Assembly (NCBI GenBank): GCA_046160345.1 | Contig: JBJXGO010000247.1 | Location: forward strand, 1 to 64,000 | Reading direction: 5' to 3' | Source of the DNA: M3007 sp046160345 | GTDB lineage: Bacteria > Bacteroidota > Bacteroidia > Chitinophagales > Saprospiraceae | Length of the DNA: 64,000 bases | In this document: positions 40,751 to 48,968 of the stretch, piece after piece | Layout: each line of letters opens with the position of its first letter | Position numbering within the stretch: position 1 is the stretch's first letter | Program-made: the position numbers and the translations under genes | The notes under the pieces: model-generated | Databases searched by the model: none | The model's input: only the letters and a program-made list of their open reading frames with translations | What the model was told of the DNA's origin: nothing

Positions 40751-41320
40751 ATGAAGAACCCATTCAAAAAAATACTCGACATGAAGGAAAAAAAGTCGGA
40801 GAAACCGGTGCAAGAGGCACCTGACAATACCGCCAATACCCTTGATAATCAAACAGATGCTGAGCAAGACCCGCCAGCAAACCCATCAGACCCATTTGAT
40901 GACCTTCAAAGGCAGCTGGAGGAGAGCCGCAACAAATACCTCTATCTGTTTTCTGATTTTGAAAATTACAAACGCCATGCCGCCCGCGAACGCATGGACC
41001 TGATCAGTACTGCAGGGCGAGACATGATGTCAGCACTTTTGCCCATTTTGGACGATTTTGACAGGGCAGAAAAAAACGGGGCCCTTTCCGAAGGTATGAC
41101 GCTCATTCACCATAAACTTTTCCATACCCTCAAAACCAAGGGATTAAGCTCTCTGGATGCCAAACCAGGCGATGAATTTAATCCGGATTCGCACGAGGCA
41201 GTAGCGGAGATACCTGCACCTTCTGAAGAAACTAAAGGCAAAATCGTTGACATCCTTGAACAAGGATACTCCCTTGGCGGCAAGATTATCCGGCACGCAA
41301 AGGTGGTGGTAGGTAAATGA
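40751..41320 (+). CDS. grpE: Nucleotide exchange factor GrpE
   Basis: A 189-residue co-chaperone that releases ADP from DnaK. The long N-terminal helix region (QRQLEESRNKYLYLFSDFENYKRHAARERMDL) and the C-terminal beta-wing (FNPDSHEAVAEIPAPSEETKGKIVDILEQGYSLGGKIIRHAKVVV) are clear GrpE. The start is ATG MKNPFKKIL; a GTG six codons upstream lies in the preceding hairpin. It is followed after 25 bases by dnaJ, forming a heat-shock pair; dnaK is not in the window. The disordered acidic segment before the helix is usual. Confidence 0.95.
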   Translation: MKNPFKKILDMKEKKSEKPVQEAPDNTANTLDNQTDAEQDPPANPSDPFDDLQRQLEESRNKYLYLFSDFENYKRHAARERMDLISTAGRDMMSALLPILDDFDRAEKNGALSEGMTLIHHKLFHTLKTKGLSSLDAKPGDEFNPDSHEAVAEIPAPSEETKGKIVDILEQGYSLGGKIIRHAKVVVGK

Positions 41321-41345
41321 CCAAACACCCAAATCAACAATTTCA

Positions 41346-42506
41346 ATGGCAAAAAGAGACTATTACGATGTGCTGGGCGTAGCTAAAAACGCCAGCGACG
41401 ACGACATAAAAAAGGCCTACCGAAAAAAGGCACTTGAACTGCACCCCGACCGCAACCCGGGTGACAAGGGCTCTGAGGAAAAATTCAAAGAAGCTGCCGA
41501 AGCTTACGATGTGCTTAGCGATGGAGACAAAAAAGCCCGTTACGATCGCTATGGACATGCTGGCCTGGAAGGGATGGGCGGTGGAGGCAGTAATTTTCAG
41601 GGAATGGACATGGATGAGATCCTGAGAAGGTTTGGGTTTGACACGGACGATATTTTTGGTGAGTTTTTTGGCGGCGGCAGGCGCGGTGGATCAAGGGGCG
41701 GACGTGCCAGGGGCGAACGTGGCAGCAACCTGCGGATCAAAGTCAAAATGACCCTGGAGGAAATCGCTACCGGGGTCAATAAAAAAATCAAAGTCCGCAA
41801 ACAAGTCAGCTGCAGCACTTGCAATGGTTCAGGGGCGAAGGACGCTAGTGGGGTGGATACCTGTTCTACTTGTCGTGGCGCGGGGGCTGTAAATCAGGTG
41901 CGTCAAACGCCTTTTGGCATGATGCAAACTGCCGTTACCTGCCCTACCTGCAACGGCGCCGGACAAACCATCAAATCACCCTGTGGCGTTTGTAAAGGCG
42001 ACGGACGGGTTTTTGGTGAAGAAACCATCGATGTGGACATTCCGGCAGGCGTGCACGAAGGCATTCAACTAAGCGTCAATGGCCGGGGTAATGCCGGTGC
42101 AAAAGGCGGTCAGGCAGGAGACTTGCATATCGCCATCGAAGAAACACCCCATGAAGAACTGACCCGTGAGGGCACCAACGTGGTGTATGAACTCTATATC
42201 AATTTTGCGGATGCTGCCCTGGGCGCAAAGGTTGACGTGCCCACCCTTGATGGCCGAGCCCGGATCACTATTCCCGCGGGCACCCAATCAGGCAAGGTTT
42301 TTCGCTTGAAAGACAAAGGCATGCCTGCCTTGCAGAGTTACGGGCGTGGAGACCAACTTGTACATGTGAATGTATGGACGCCCAAAAAAGTCACTGACGA
42401 GGAACGGCGGATGCTTGAAAAACTTCGCGAAATGCCGAACCTGCAACCAAACCCTGGCAAGGAAGAAAAAGGTTTTTTTGACCGGGTGCGCGATATGTTT
42501 GAGTAG
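41346..42506 (+). CDS. dnaJ: Chaperone protein DnaJ
   Basis: A 386-residue type I Hsp40. The J domain (DYYDVLGVAKNASDDDIKKAYRKKAL, with HPD in LHPDRNPGD) is followed by a Gly/Phe/Arg-rich segment, four zinc-binding CxxCxGxG repeats (CSTCNGSG, CSTCRGAG, CPTCNGAG, CGVCKGDG) and the substrate-binding C-terminal domain. It stimulates DnaK ATPase and holds unfolded proteins. It is cotranscribed with grpE. The TAG stop lies within a GTAG-headed palindromic repeat, which also forms the 3' hairpin. All key residues are intact. Confidence 0.96.
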   Translation: MAKRDYYDVLGVAKNASDDDIKKAYRKKALELHPDRNPGDKGSEEKFKEAAEAYDVLSDGDKKARYDRYGHAGLEGMGGGGSNFQGMDMDEILRRFGFDTDDIFGEFFGGGRRGGSRGGRARGERGSNLRIKVKMTLEEIATGVNKKIKVRKQVSCSTCNGSGAKDASGVDTCSTCRGAGAVNQVRQTPFGMMQTAVTCPTCNGAGQTIKSPCGVCKGDGRVFGEETIDVDIPAGVHEGIQLSVNGRGNAGAKGGQAGDLHIAIEETPHEELTREGTNVVYELYINFADAALGAKVDVPTLDGRARITIPAGTQSGKVFRLKDKGMPALQSYGRGDQLVHVNVWTPKKVTDEERRMLEKLREMPNLQPNPGKEEKGFFDRVRDMFE

Positions 42507-42528
42507 GGCGAAATGAATTTCGCCCTAC
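42503..42528. repeat. REP-like hairpin containing the dnaJ stop codon
   Basis: A perfect 12-bp inverted repeat (GTAGGGCGAAAT at 42503-42514 and complement at 42517-42528) with a 2-base loop. The TAG of GTAG is the dnaJ stop. The left arm is identical to the one following rpoN (GTAGGGCGAAAT at 6225-6236). It probably serves as 3' hairpin and is a candidate RayT substrate. Confidence 0.8.
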
Positions 42529-42548
42529 ATAAAACAAAAAGTTTTTCA

Positions 42549-42556
42549 TAATTTCG
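42549..42556 (+). promoter_or_regulatory. Candidate -7 box (TAatTTCG) of uvrA
   Basis: TAatTTCG, one base off TAnnTTTG, lies 20 bases before the uvrA ATG and downstream of the dnaJ hairpin. It would give uvrA its own promoter. Confidence 0.35.
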
Positions 42557-42576
42557 CGCTTTCAAAGAATCTCAGC

Positions 42577-45519
42577 ATGGCAAAACATAAAGGGCAAGGG
42601 ACATTAAGCACGAAAGCAAGCATCGCAAGCGATGATATAGTGGATCCCAACCACATCATTATAAAAGGCGCCCGGACCAATAATCTCCGCAATGTGGACT
42701 TGAGCATTCCGAAAAATCAACTCGTGGTCGTCACGGGTGTATCGGGCTCCGGAAAATCAAGCATCACGATGGACACACTTTACGCCGAGGGTCAGCGCCG
42801 CTACGTTGAGAGCCTGTCCAGTTATGCCCGACAATTCCTAGGGCGCATGAAAAAACCCGATGTGGACTATATCAGAGGCATTTGCCCGGCCATTGCCATC
42901 GAACAGCGGGTCACTACCGGCAATGCCCGAAGCACGGTAGGCAGCATGACCGAGGTATATGAGTTCTTACGGTTGCTCTATGCCCGAATTGGCAAATTCT
43001 ATTCGCCCGTTTCAGGTCAAATTGTTCAAAAACACGAGGTTTCCGATGTCATAGATTTCATTAAAAAACTCCCTGATGGCGCCCGCGGATTAATATTAAT
43101 GCCCATAATCCCAAATTATGGCGGAGCCAAGAGTGGCGTGAAGTATAAGGAGCGCACGCTTGAACAGGAACTAAACCTTTTGTTGCAAAAAGGATATACG
43201 AGGGTTCAAATTGCAGCGGAAACCCTTAGTATTCAGGACATCCTGGAGGGCCTCGAAAAGCGCTTTGATATCAAAAAGCCCGCATATCTATTCAATGAAC
43301 AAAACCTGCAGGTACTTATTGATCGATTCGTTATCTCTCCAAACATGGAAGAATCTGAGTGGATGCGTCTGGCAGATTCTGTGAATACGGCGTTTTTTGA
43401 AAGTGAGGGAGAGTGCGTGGTAGCGAACTTCAGTTCGCTAAATTCCAGCGAACTGAAGCCTGATAGCGAACTGAAGTTCGCAGCTACATTCAACAACCGC
43501 TTCGAGCTGGACGGTATTAGCTTTCCCGAGCCCACGCCACAACTATTCAATTACAACAATCCTTACGGGGCTTGTCCCACCTGCGAAGGCTATGGCCGCG
43601 TATTGGGAATAGATATCGACAAAGTTGTGCCAGACAAGACCAAATCTGTTTATGAGGGTGCAATTGCGGTATGGAAAGGCGAAAAATTTGGCGAGTCTCA
43701 GGTTTTACTGCTCGAACACGCCCACAAATTTGATTTCCCGGTCCATACGCCCTACGAGGCGCTTTCGAAGCAGGAACAAAAACTTTTATGGTCTGGGAAT
43801 CAATACTTTGAAGGCATTGACGCTTTTTTCAAACAACTGGAAATCCAGACCTACAAAATCCAAAACCGGGTAACTTTGGCCCGTTACCGAGGAAAAACCA
43901 CTTGCCACACCTGTGAGGGCGGGCGGCTTCGGCAAGAAGCTTTGTGCGTAAAAATTGGAGGAAAAAATATCTCTGAGCTAACGAGTGTCCCTTTGGACGA
44001 GGTGCTGTTTTTTTTCAAAAATTTGGACGAACAACTTAGTGAACATGACCGCCAGGTCGCCAAACGCTTGCTGCTCGAAATCAACAACCGGCTGCATTTT
44101 ATGGTAGAACTTGGCCTTGGCTACCTCACGCTCGACCGTATTTCGAGCTCCCTGTCAGGTGGAGAAACCCAGCGCATTCACCTCACTCGCACCCTCGGCT
44201 CCAACCTCACCGCCTCAATGTACTTGCTCGATGAGCCATCTGTCGGGCTGCACCCGCGCGACACGGGGCGCCTTGTGAAGGTGCTCAAAGAACTCCGGGA
44301 TCTGGGCAACACCGTGGTTGTGGTAGAACATGAAGAGGCCGTTATCCAAAACGCTGATTATCTGGTGGATATGGGGCCGGAAGCAGGTGTTCATGGTGGC
44401 AGCGTGGTATATTCCGGGCCTTATGCTGAAATTGCCCATGCTGCCCCCAACAGCCTCACTACCAAGTACATGACTGGGGAAATGAGCATTGAAACGCCTA
44501 AAATGCGCCGCCTGACCAAAGAATTTTTGACCCTCAAAGGGGTACGGCAGCATAATTTAAAAAACATGGACGTTCATATTCCACTGCATTGCCTCTCCGT
44601 GGTAAGCGGCGTGAGTGGTTCGGGTAAAACGACGCTGGTGCGCGATATCTTTTTTCCTGCGCTTTCCCAGCATTTGCCTGAAAGTGCCGGGAAACAACCC
44701 GGATTATTTGATGGTATCGAAGGCAGTGTGAAAAAAGTGACGCGGGTGGAATTCATTAACCAAAGCCCGATTGGAAAGAGTAGCCGCTCCAACCCGGTCA
44801 CTTACGTCAAAGCCTACGATTATATCCGAGAACTTTTTGCGAAGCAACAACTTTCCAAAATCCGTGGGTTTCAACCCAAACATTTCAGTTTTAATGTAGA
44901 AGGGGGCCGTTGCGAATCCTGCAAAGGCGAAGGAGAGCAGGTGGTGGAAATGCAGTTTTTGGCCGACGTACACCTCGAATGCGAGGAATGCAAAGGCCGG
45001 AGATTTCGCCAGGAAGTGCTTGAAGTACTGTACAAAGGCAAGAGTATTTTTGAGGTGCTGAACCTGAGTGTGGAGGAGGCTTTGGAGTTTTTTAAAGGGC
45101 AAAAAGATATCACAGACCGAATCCAGCCCCTGTTCGATGTGGGATTGGGATATGTTCATCTCGGCCAATCGAGCAGTACGCTTTCTGGCGGAGAGGCCCA
45201 GCGTGTAAAACTTGCGTCTTTCCTGATTCGGGAGAACTCAAGTGGACATATCTTTTTCATCTTTGACGAGCCAACAACAGGGCTGCATTTTCACGACATT
45301 CAGAAACTGCTCAAGGCCATCAATGCACTGGTCGAAAAAGGCCACAGTGCGCTGGTAGTGGAACACAATATGGAGGTCATCAAATCTGCCGACTGGGTCA
45401 TCGATCTGGGGCCAGAGGGCGGAAAAGAGGGGGGAGGACTTGTGTTTGAAGGAACGCCGGAGGATTTGGCGGGGGTGCAGGGCAGTTATACCGGGGAATA
45501 TTTGAAGGACAAGTTGTAA
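42577..45519 (+). CDS. uvrA: Excinuclease ABC subunit A with an in-frame palindromic insertion
   Basis: A 980-residue DNA-damage recognition ATPase of nucleotide excision repair. Both ABC modules are complete: Walker A GVSGSGKSS and GVSGSGKTT, signatures LSGGETQRIHLT and LSGGEAQRVKLA, with DEPSVGLHP and DEPTTGLHF. The zinc site near the C-terminal module is CESC...CEEC. Residues about 282-303 (from VVANFSSLN to SELKFAA) are encoded by a palindromic repeat and lie just before FNNRFELDGISF, where other UvrA proteins run without such a stretch. The reading frame is preserved, so the protein is probably functional. The region is near the surface insertion segment of the first module. Confidence 0.95.
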   Translation: MAKHKGQGTLSTKASIASDDIVDPNHIIIKGARTNNLRNVDLSIPKNQLVVVTGVSGSGKSSITMDTLYAEGQRRYVESLSSYARQFLGRMKKPDVDYIRGICPAIAIEQRVTTGNARSTVGSMTEVYEFLRLLYARIGKFYSPVSGQIVQKHEVSDVIDFIKKLPDGARGLILMPIIPNYGGAKSGVKYKERTLEQELNLLLQKGYTRVQIAAETLSIQDILEGLEKRFDIKKPAYLFNEQNLQVLIDRFVISPNMEESEWMRLADSVNTAFFESEGECVVANFSSLNSSELKPDSELKFAATFNNRFELDGISFPEPTPQLFNYNNPYGACPTCEGYGRVLGIDIDKVVPDKTKSVYEGAIAVWKGEKFGESQVLLLEHAHKFDFPVHTPYEALSKQEQKLLWSGNQYFEGIDAFFKQLEIQTYKIQNRVTLARYRGKTTCHTCEGGRLRQEALCVKIGGKNISELTSVPLDEVLFFFKNLDEQLSEHDRQVAKRLLLEINNRLHFMVELGLGYLTLDRISSSLSGGETQRIHLTRTLGSNLTASMYLLDEPSVGLHPRDTGRLVKVLKELRDLGNTVVVVEHEEAVIQNADYLVDMGPEAGVHGGSVVYSGPYAEIAHAAPNSLTTKYMTGEMSIETPKMRRLTKEFLTLKGVRQHNLKNMDVHIPLHCLSVVSGVSGSGKTTLVRDIFFPALSQHLPESAGKQPGLFDGIEGSVKKVTRVEFINQSPIGKSSRSNPVTYVKAYDYIRELFAKQQLSKIRGFQPKHFSFNVEGGRCESCKGEGEQVVEMQFLADVHLECEECKGRRFRQEVLEVLYKGKSIFEVLNLSVEEALEFFKGQKDITDRIQPLFDVGLGYVHLGQSSSTLSGGEAQRVKLASFLIRENSSGHIFFIFDEPTTGLHFHDIQKLLKAINALVEKGHSALVVEHNMEVIKSADWVIDLGPEGGKEGGGLVFEGTPEDLAGVQGSYTGEYLKDKL
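43420..43487. repeat. Palindromic REP-like element inserted in uvrA
   Basis: About 66-68 bp composed of two hairpins. The first is TAGCGAAC-ttca-GTTCGCTA (43421-43440), the second TAGCGAAC-tgaa-GTTCGCA (43464-43482); between them AGCGAACTGAAG (43447-43458) repeats the arm once more. The ends read GTAG and CTAC, so the element is GTAG-headed from both sides. The length is a multiple of three within uvrA. It recalls protein-coding palindromic elements described in Rickettsia. Confidence 0.8.
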
Positions 45520-45530
45520 ACTCAAAAGTT

Positions 45531-46003
45531 ATGTTTCAGGAAGGTGGACGGGCTTATATCTATTTGTGCTATGGTATTCACACCTTTTTAACGTCGTAAC
45601 TGCGCCTGAAGGAATGGCACATGCTGTGCTGGTTCGTGCTATCGAACCACTTGAAGGCCAGGATGTTATGCGACAACGGCGTTATCCTTTGCACAAAAAC
45701 AACAACTGGTCAGACGACTCCGAGTTGCATAAAGGCCATTCAAAACCAAAACATAGCGTAATTCTTCCAGCACTTACCACAGGCCCGGGCATACTTTCTC
45801 AAGCCCTGGGCTTGACTACTGTTTTAACAGGCCAAAGTCTGCTCCAGGCCGATTCACCCGTCCGAATAGAGGATTGGTATGAAAATATTTCCGAATCTGA
45901 AATCGCGTCCGGGCCACGTATTGGTGTCGATTATTCAGGGGAATGTGCGGCCTGGCCTTGGCGGTTCTGGCTCAAAAATAATACTTTTCAAATAAACCCA
46001 TAA
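45531..46003 (+). pseudogene. Truncated, frameshifted 3-methyladenine DNA glycosylase (MPG/AAG family)
   Basis: The remains of a base-excision repair glycosylase of the human AAG type. The first frame reads MFQEGGRAYIYLCYGIH, which matches the family segment ending YGxH. The reading frame then shifts near 45586-45590 and continues LFNVVTAPEGMAHAVLVRAIEPLEG, PALTTGPGILSQALGL and PRIGVDYSGECAAWPWRFWLKN. About 75 N-terminal residues are missing because uvrA ends only 11 bases before. The last 103 bp are duplicated at 47996-48098, where the copy continues KNTPFVKKT, the more family-like ending. The gene cannot make an intact enzyme unless the frameshift is a sequencing error and another start exists. 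Confidence 0.85.
45876..45978 (+). repeat. 103-bp direct repeat, copy 1
   Basis: Identical to 47996-48098 except one base (C at 45928, T at 48048). It encodes the C-terminal part of the glycosylase (YENISESEIASGPRIGVDYS and following). The spacing between copies is 2120 bp. Confidence 0.95.
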
Positions 46004-46005
46004 CA

Positions 46006-46044
46006 ATGAGTCGTCCCGAATTTATAAAATTTGAGACGACTCAT
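46006..46044. terminator. Hairpin between the glycosylase pseudogene and the cytochrome-like gene
   Basis: A 10-bp perfect outer stem (ATGAGTCGTC / GACGACTCAT) extends inward with two mismatches to AATTT pairing. It lies between convergent genes, just inside copy 1 of the 103-bp repeat, and may terminate both. Confidence 0.6.
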
Positions 46045-46063
46045 GTAATGATAATGTGCTCGC

Positions 46064-47803
46064 TCAAGGCGTGAAAAGCGGTTGTAAGTCTCCCCAAACA
46101 TTGCTAACTGCCACAGTATTGGTGCCGTGACAAGCAAAGCAGTTAATAGCCTGAACATAGGTTTCAAGAGATGGATTTGCCAAAAGGCTTGTACCAACCT
46201 CTTTTCCTGGGCTTGCTATTCCAGTAAAAGGCCCATTTGGTGATGCACCACCAATGGTCCAAGTTGAGCCTGTTTGAATATAATGACTTCGCACATCGCC
46301 GTTCAGCAACTTGCTTCTGACACTATTGTTGATTGAAATGATGTCTGAATTAGACTGTGCGGTACTCGACACCAATGGGTTTGGCCGCTGGGTTCTGTCT
46401 GCTCCCCAAGCTTGATTGCGCAGCGTGTTGCTTGCATCTATGGTGAAGGGGGAAATTCTTTGAATATGGCCGTTTGAGCTATTTACGGACATGTGTTGAT
46501 CGTTGAAAGGACCTGTTGAACCATTTGCGCACAATATCCAATTCCCACCTGCGGTTGATTGGGGAACAGTAACAGTTACATTGCTGATGTTTTTATAATC
46601 ATAGATAGCATTAGGAGCTGTGCTTTCGTGCTCGAAGGTCGCCCAAATCATTTCTGGGTGGCCATTGGTACTGCCCACAACGTGCATGCCAATTAAGGCT
46701 AATTTGGCTACCTTTTGGCCATTAGGAATCCACTCATTTGGGTCCAATTTGTCGTAGGTTGGAATGGTGGCATTCAACGTTATAAACCTGTCGAGCTCGG
46801 TAGCGGGCAATGTTGAGGCTTCTACCCAAGAGGTTTTTATTTCAATAGCCAAAGCTTCAGGGTCAATCAAGGTTTTTCCTTTTGAAGTAGCATAATTTAC
46901 AATATCGTCCAATTCCCCTTGCGAGGTTGGAAACTGGGTGGCTGAGATGTTTCCATTTACAACGCCAGTTTTAAAATAAGCGAACACATCATTTACTGTG
47001 ACTTGAAAGTATATCAAGGAACCTTGCTTCGACATCAGAGCCGCATGGTCGGCTTGGCCCGGAGATACATCAATGATTCTCCCTGTGGCATCAAGTACTA
47101 CAATCAATTCATTGGAAACAAATCTTTGAGCCAGTAGATTCCCTCTCAGTTCACGTCGGAAAATTGGGCGTGCACCTTTTATTGGTTTTGCTTCGCTGTC
47201 AAAGAAAATTGGCTTCCGATCCCCTCCCAAAGTGATCTTTTCTACCTCAACGTGTTGGCCCTCAATATTTTGCACAAGCTGTTTTTTGTTTGGCCCAAAA
47301 CGTGTAGGTTCAATTTCAAATGCCCGATTGGTCTTAGCTTCTATCACTAATGGCAATTTGTTTGTGCCCAAGGGTGCGGTCCTAAGTTGTGGTGTTGGCA
47401 GAAAAGGGAAAGCACCCAGGTTGTGTGGAATAAATGTTCGCTGACCATTTACGAGTGGCGATACATCATAGAATGCTGGGGAGTTAAATATCCGCCCCCC
47501 GCCCCCATACCGAGCAGGTGCAGGAGAGGTTAGCCATAGGAACATCTGCTCAGACCATTTGTAAAAGTCGCAGTTGGGTATGTCCGAGAATGTGACACTA
47601 TTTGCTGGCTTGACAACCCCATTGAGGCTAACCGCACCAGATTCGAACCAACTGTCAAACTCTGTTGCTGATACCGTGCAACTGGCTGCTGGGTCGGAGG
47701 GCAGGGTGAGCTTTGCTATGCCTACACACCCACCGATAATGATTAAGGCGACTACCACAATCGATACGATAAATAAATTGGAAGGTTTTTTTTGATTTTT
47801 CAT
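46064..47803 (-). CDS. Putative secreted single-haem c-type cytochrome family protein
   Basis: A 579-residue protein anchored or exported by an N-terminal hydrophobic segment (LFIVSIVVVALIIIGGCVG). The start is the ATG two codons after a TTG. One haem motif is visible near the C-terminus: INCFACHGTN (CxxCH near 555-559), which predicts covalent haem attachment outside the cytoplasm. The region ALIGMHVVGSTNGHPEMIWATFEHES, followed later by NWILCANG, is a pattern I recall from cytochrome c family proteins of proteobacteria and myxobacteria; I cannot name the function. It sits alone inside a 2-kb segment bounded by 103-bp direct repeats, which suggests recent acquisition. Confidence 0.65.
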   Translation of the reverse strand: MKNQKKPSNLFIVSIVVVALIIIGGCVGIAKLTLPSDPAASCTVSATEFDSWFESGAVSLNGVVKPANSVTFSDIPNCDFYKWSEQMFLWLTSPAPARYGGGGRIFNSPAFYDVSPLVNGQRTFIPHNLGAFPFLPTPQLRTAPLGTNKLPLVIEAKTNRAFEIEPTRFGPNKKQLVQNIEGQHVEVEKITLGGDRKPIFFDSEAKPIKGARPIFRRELRGNLLAQRFVSNELIVVLDATGRIIDVSPGQADHAALMSKQGSLIYFQVTVNDVFAYFKTGVVNGNISATQFPTSQGELDDIVNYATSKGKTLIDPEALAIEIKTSWVEASTLPATELDRFITLNATIPTYDKLDPNEWIPNGQKVAKLALIGMHVVGSTNGHPEMIWATFEHESTAPNAIYDYKNISNVTVTVPQSTAGGNWILCANGSTGPFNDQHMSVNSSNGHIQRISPFTIDASNTLRNQAWGADRTQRPNPLVSSTAQSNSDIISINNSVRSKLLNGDVRSHYIQTGSTWTIGGASPNGPFTGIASPGKEVGTSLLANPSLETYVQAINCFACHGTNTVAVSNVWGDLQPLFTP

Positions 47804-48195
47804 GTTCAAAATTTTTGGTGAATAATTTACAAAGATTGAACATCGTGCAATACCTGTCTGGAAACGCTTTGGAAATGTTCTGGAAATCTGCTATCCCATC
47901 GTTGTGCAGCATTGGAAATAGCCTGGATATGCATTCGCAAGGATGCGAAGGATTTTTTCAAGTCAATGAATGTTCACCCATACTGATGGAAGTCAGGTAT
48001 GAAAATATTTCCGAATCTGAAATCGCGTCCGGGCCACGTATTGGTGTTGATTATTCAGGGGAATGTGCGGCCTGGCCTTGGCGGTTCTGGCTCAAAAACA
48101 CGCCGTTCGTCAAAAAAACAATCAATAATGGATAGAATTCGAACACGATCCAACTATATTTCGACCCGCCAAAAAACGAAGCCGACTTATGCATC
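47804..48195. other. Intergenic region with promoter side of the cytochrome-like gene and glycosylase remnant
   Basis: About 390 bases. The first 190 presumably hold the promoter of the minus-strand cytochrome-like gene. An open frame on the plus strand (47815-48135) fuses unrelated codons to the second copy of the glycosylase C-terminus and is not a real gene. A weak -7 box TAtaTTTC is at 48155-48162 before the first TIGR02206 gene. Confidence 0.6.
47996..48098 (+). repeat. 103-bp direct repeat, copy 2 (glycosylase 3' end)
   Basis: Second copy of the repeat at 45876-45978. It continues in frame into KNTPFVKKTINNG and a TAG stop at 48133-48135, and so probably represents the original 3' end of the glycosylase gene, displaced 2.1 kb from the rest. 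Confidence 0.95.
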
Positions 48196-48915
48196 GTGAA
48201 TCCAACTTTCCTTTTCGTCCCTGATTTCCAAAGGTACAATTTGGAGCATCTACTCTGGATCGCGGCAGGTGTAGCTAGCGCATACTTTTGGATTTGGTTG
48301 GGTAAAAAGCAAACTACGGAACTTGGTGAGCGACGAATCGGATTGATTCAAAGCCTAATTCCCGCAGTGTTATGGGTTGTGCTGTCGCTTTATATGGTCC
48401 TTTTTGAGCAGCCTGTAGATTTGGGCTTGGTGCTTCCGTTTCACATCAGTTATTTCATGAATTTACTGTTGCCGATCATGTTATGGCGGCGCTCGTATTT
48501 TCTTTTTGAAATTACTTACTATATGGTGATGGGTGGCTGTATTTGGTCGCTGCTTACGCCAGCCCTGGAACATGGTTTTCCACACTACCTCAATTTTCGA
48601 TTTTTCGTAGTGCACATGGGACTGTTGCAGAGTATTTTATACGCCATATTTGTATATGGTTTCCGACCTACCTGGCTTAGCTTTGGCCGGGCATTTTTAT
48701 GGACCAATATTTACTTCGTGCTGGTACTTGGAATCAACTATTTGTTGAATACCAACTTTATGTATCTGAGCAAAAAACCCAATGTGCCTACTTTGCTCGA
48801 TCTTTTTGGGGAGTGGCCATGGTACATTATCGGCGCCGAATTCCTTTGTTTGATGATGTTTACGCTGGTGATGTTGCCCTTTGGATTTGAACAAAAGGAA
48901 GAAAAGCTAGCGTAA
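48196..48915 (+). CDS. TIGR02206 (YwaF) family membrane protein, copy 1
   Basis: A 239-residue integral membrane protein with about seven hydrophobic segments. It has the family landmarks PFHISYFMNLLLP, YYMVMGGCIWSLLTPALEHGFPHYLNFRFFVVHMGLL, FRPTWLSF, and NYLLNTNFMYLSKKPNVPTLLDLFGEWPWYI. Function is unknown in the whole family. The start is a GTG; no in-frame ATG lies near, and the paralogue begins at the equivalent codon. It ends 53 bases before the paralogue, and both are probably cotranscribed. Confidence 0.85.
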   Translation: MNPTFLFVPDFQRYNLEHLLWIAAGVASAYFWIWLGKKQTTELGERRIGLIQSLIPAVLWVVLSLYMVLFEQPVDLGLVLPFHISYFMNLLLPIMLWRRSYFLFEITYYMVMGGCIWSLLTPALEHGFPHYLNFRFFVVHMGLLQSILYAIFVYGFRPTWLSFGRAFLWTNIYFVLVLGINYLLNTNFMYLSKKPNVPTLLDLFGEWPWYIIGAEFLCLMMFTLVMLPFGFEQKEEKLA

Positions 48916-48968
48916 TGTAAAGAAATCTGCTACTTTTCGGCCTGGGAAACGTAACAGACTTTCACGCT

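Noticed and set aside
45876..48098. Conventional insertion sequence or transposon
   Set aside because: No transposase, integrase or terminal inverted repeats are present between the direct repeats, and 103 bp is far longer than usual target-site duplications.
47815..48135. Open frame of 106 codons containing a glycosylase C-terminus
   Set aside because: The first 60 codons are unrelated promoter-side DNA fused to the displaced repeat copy; treated as a remnant, not a gene.
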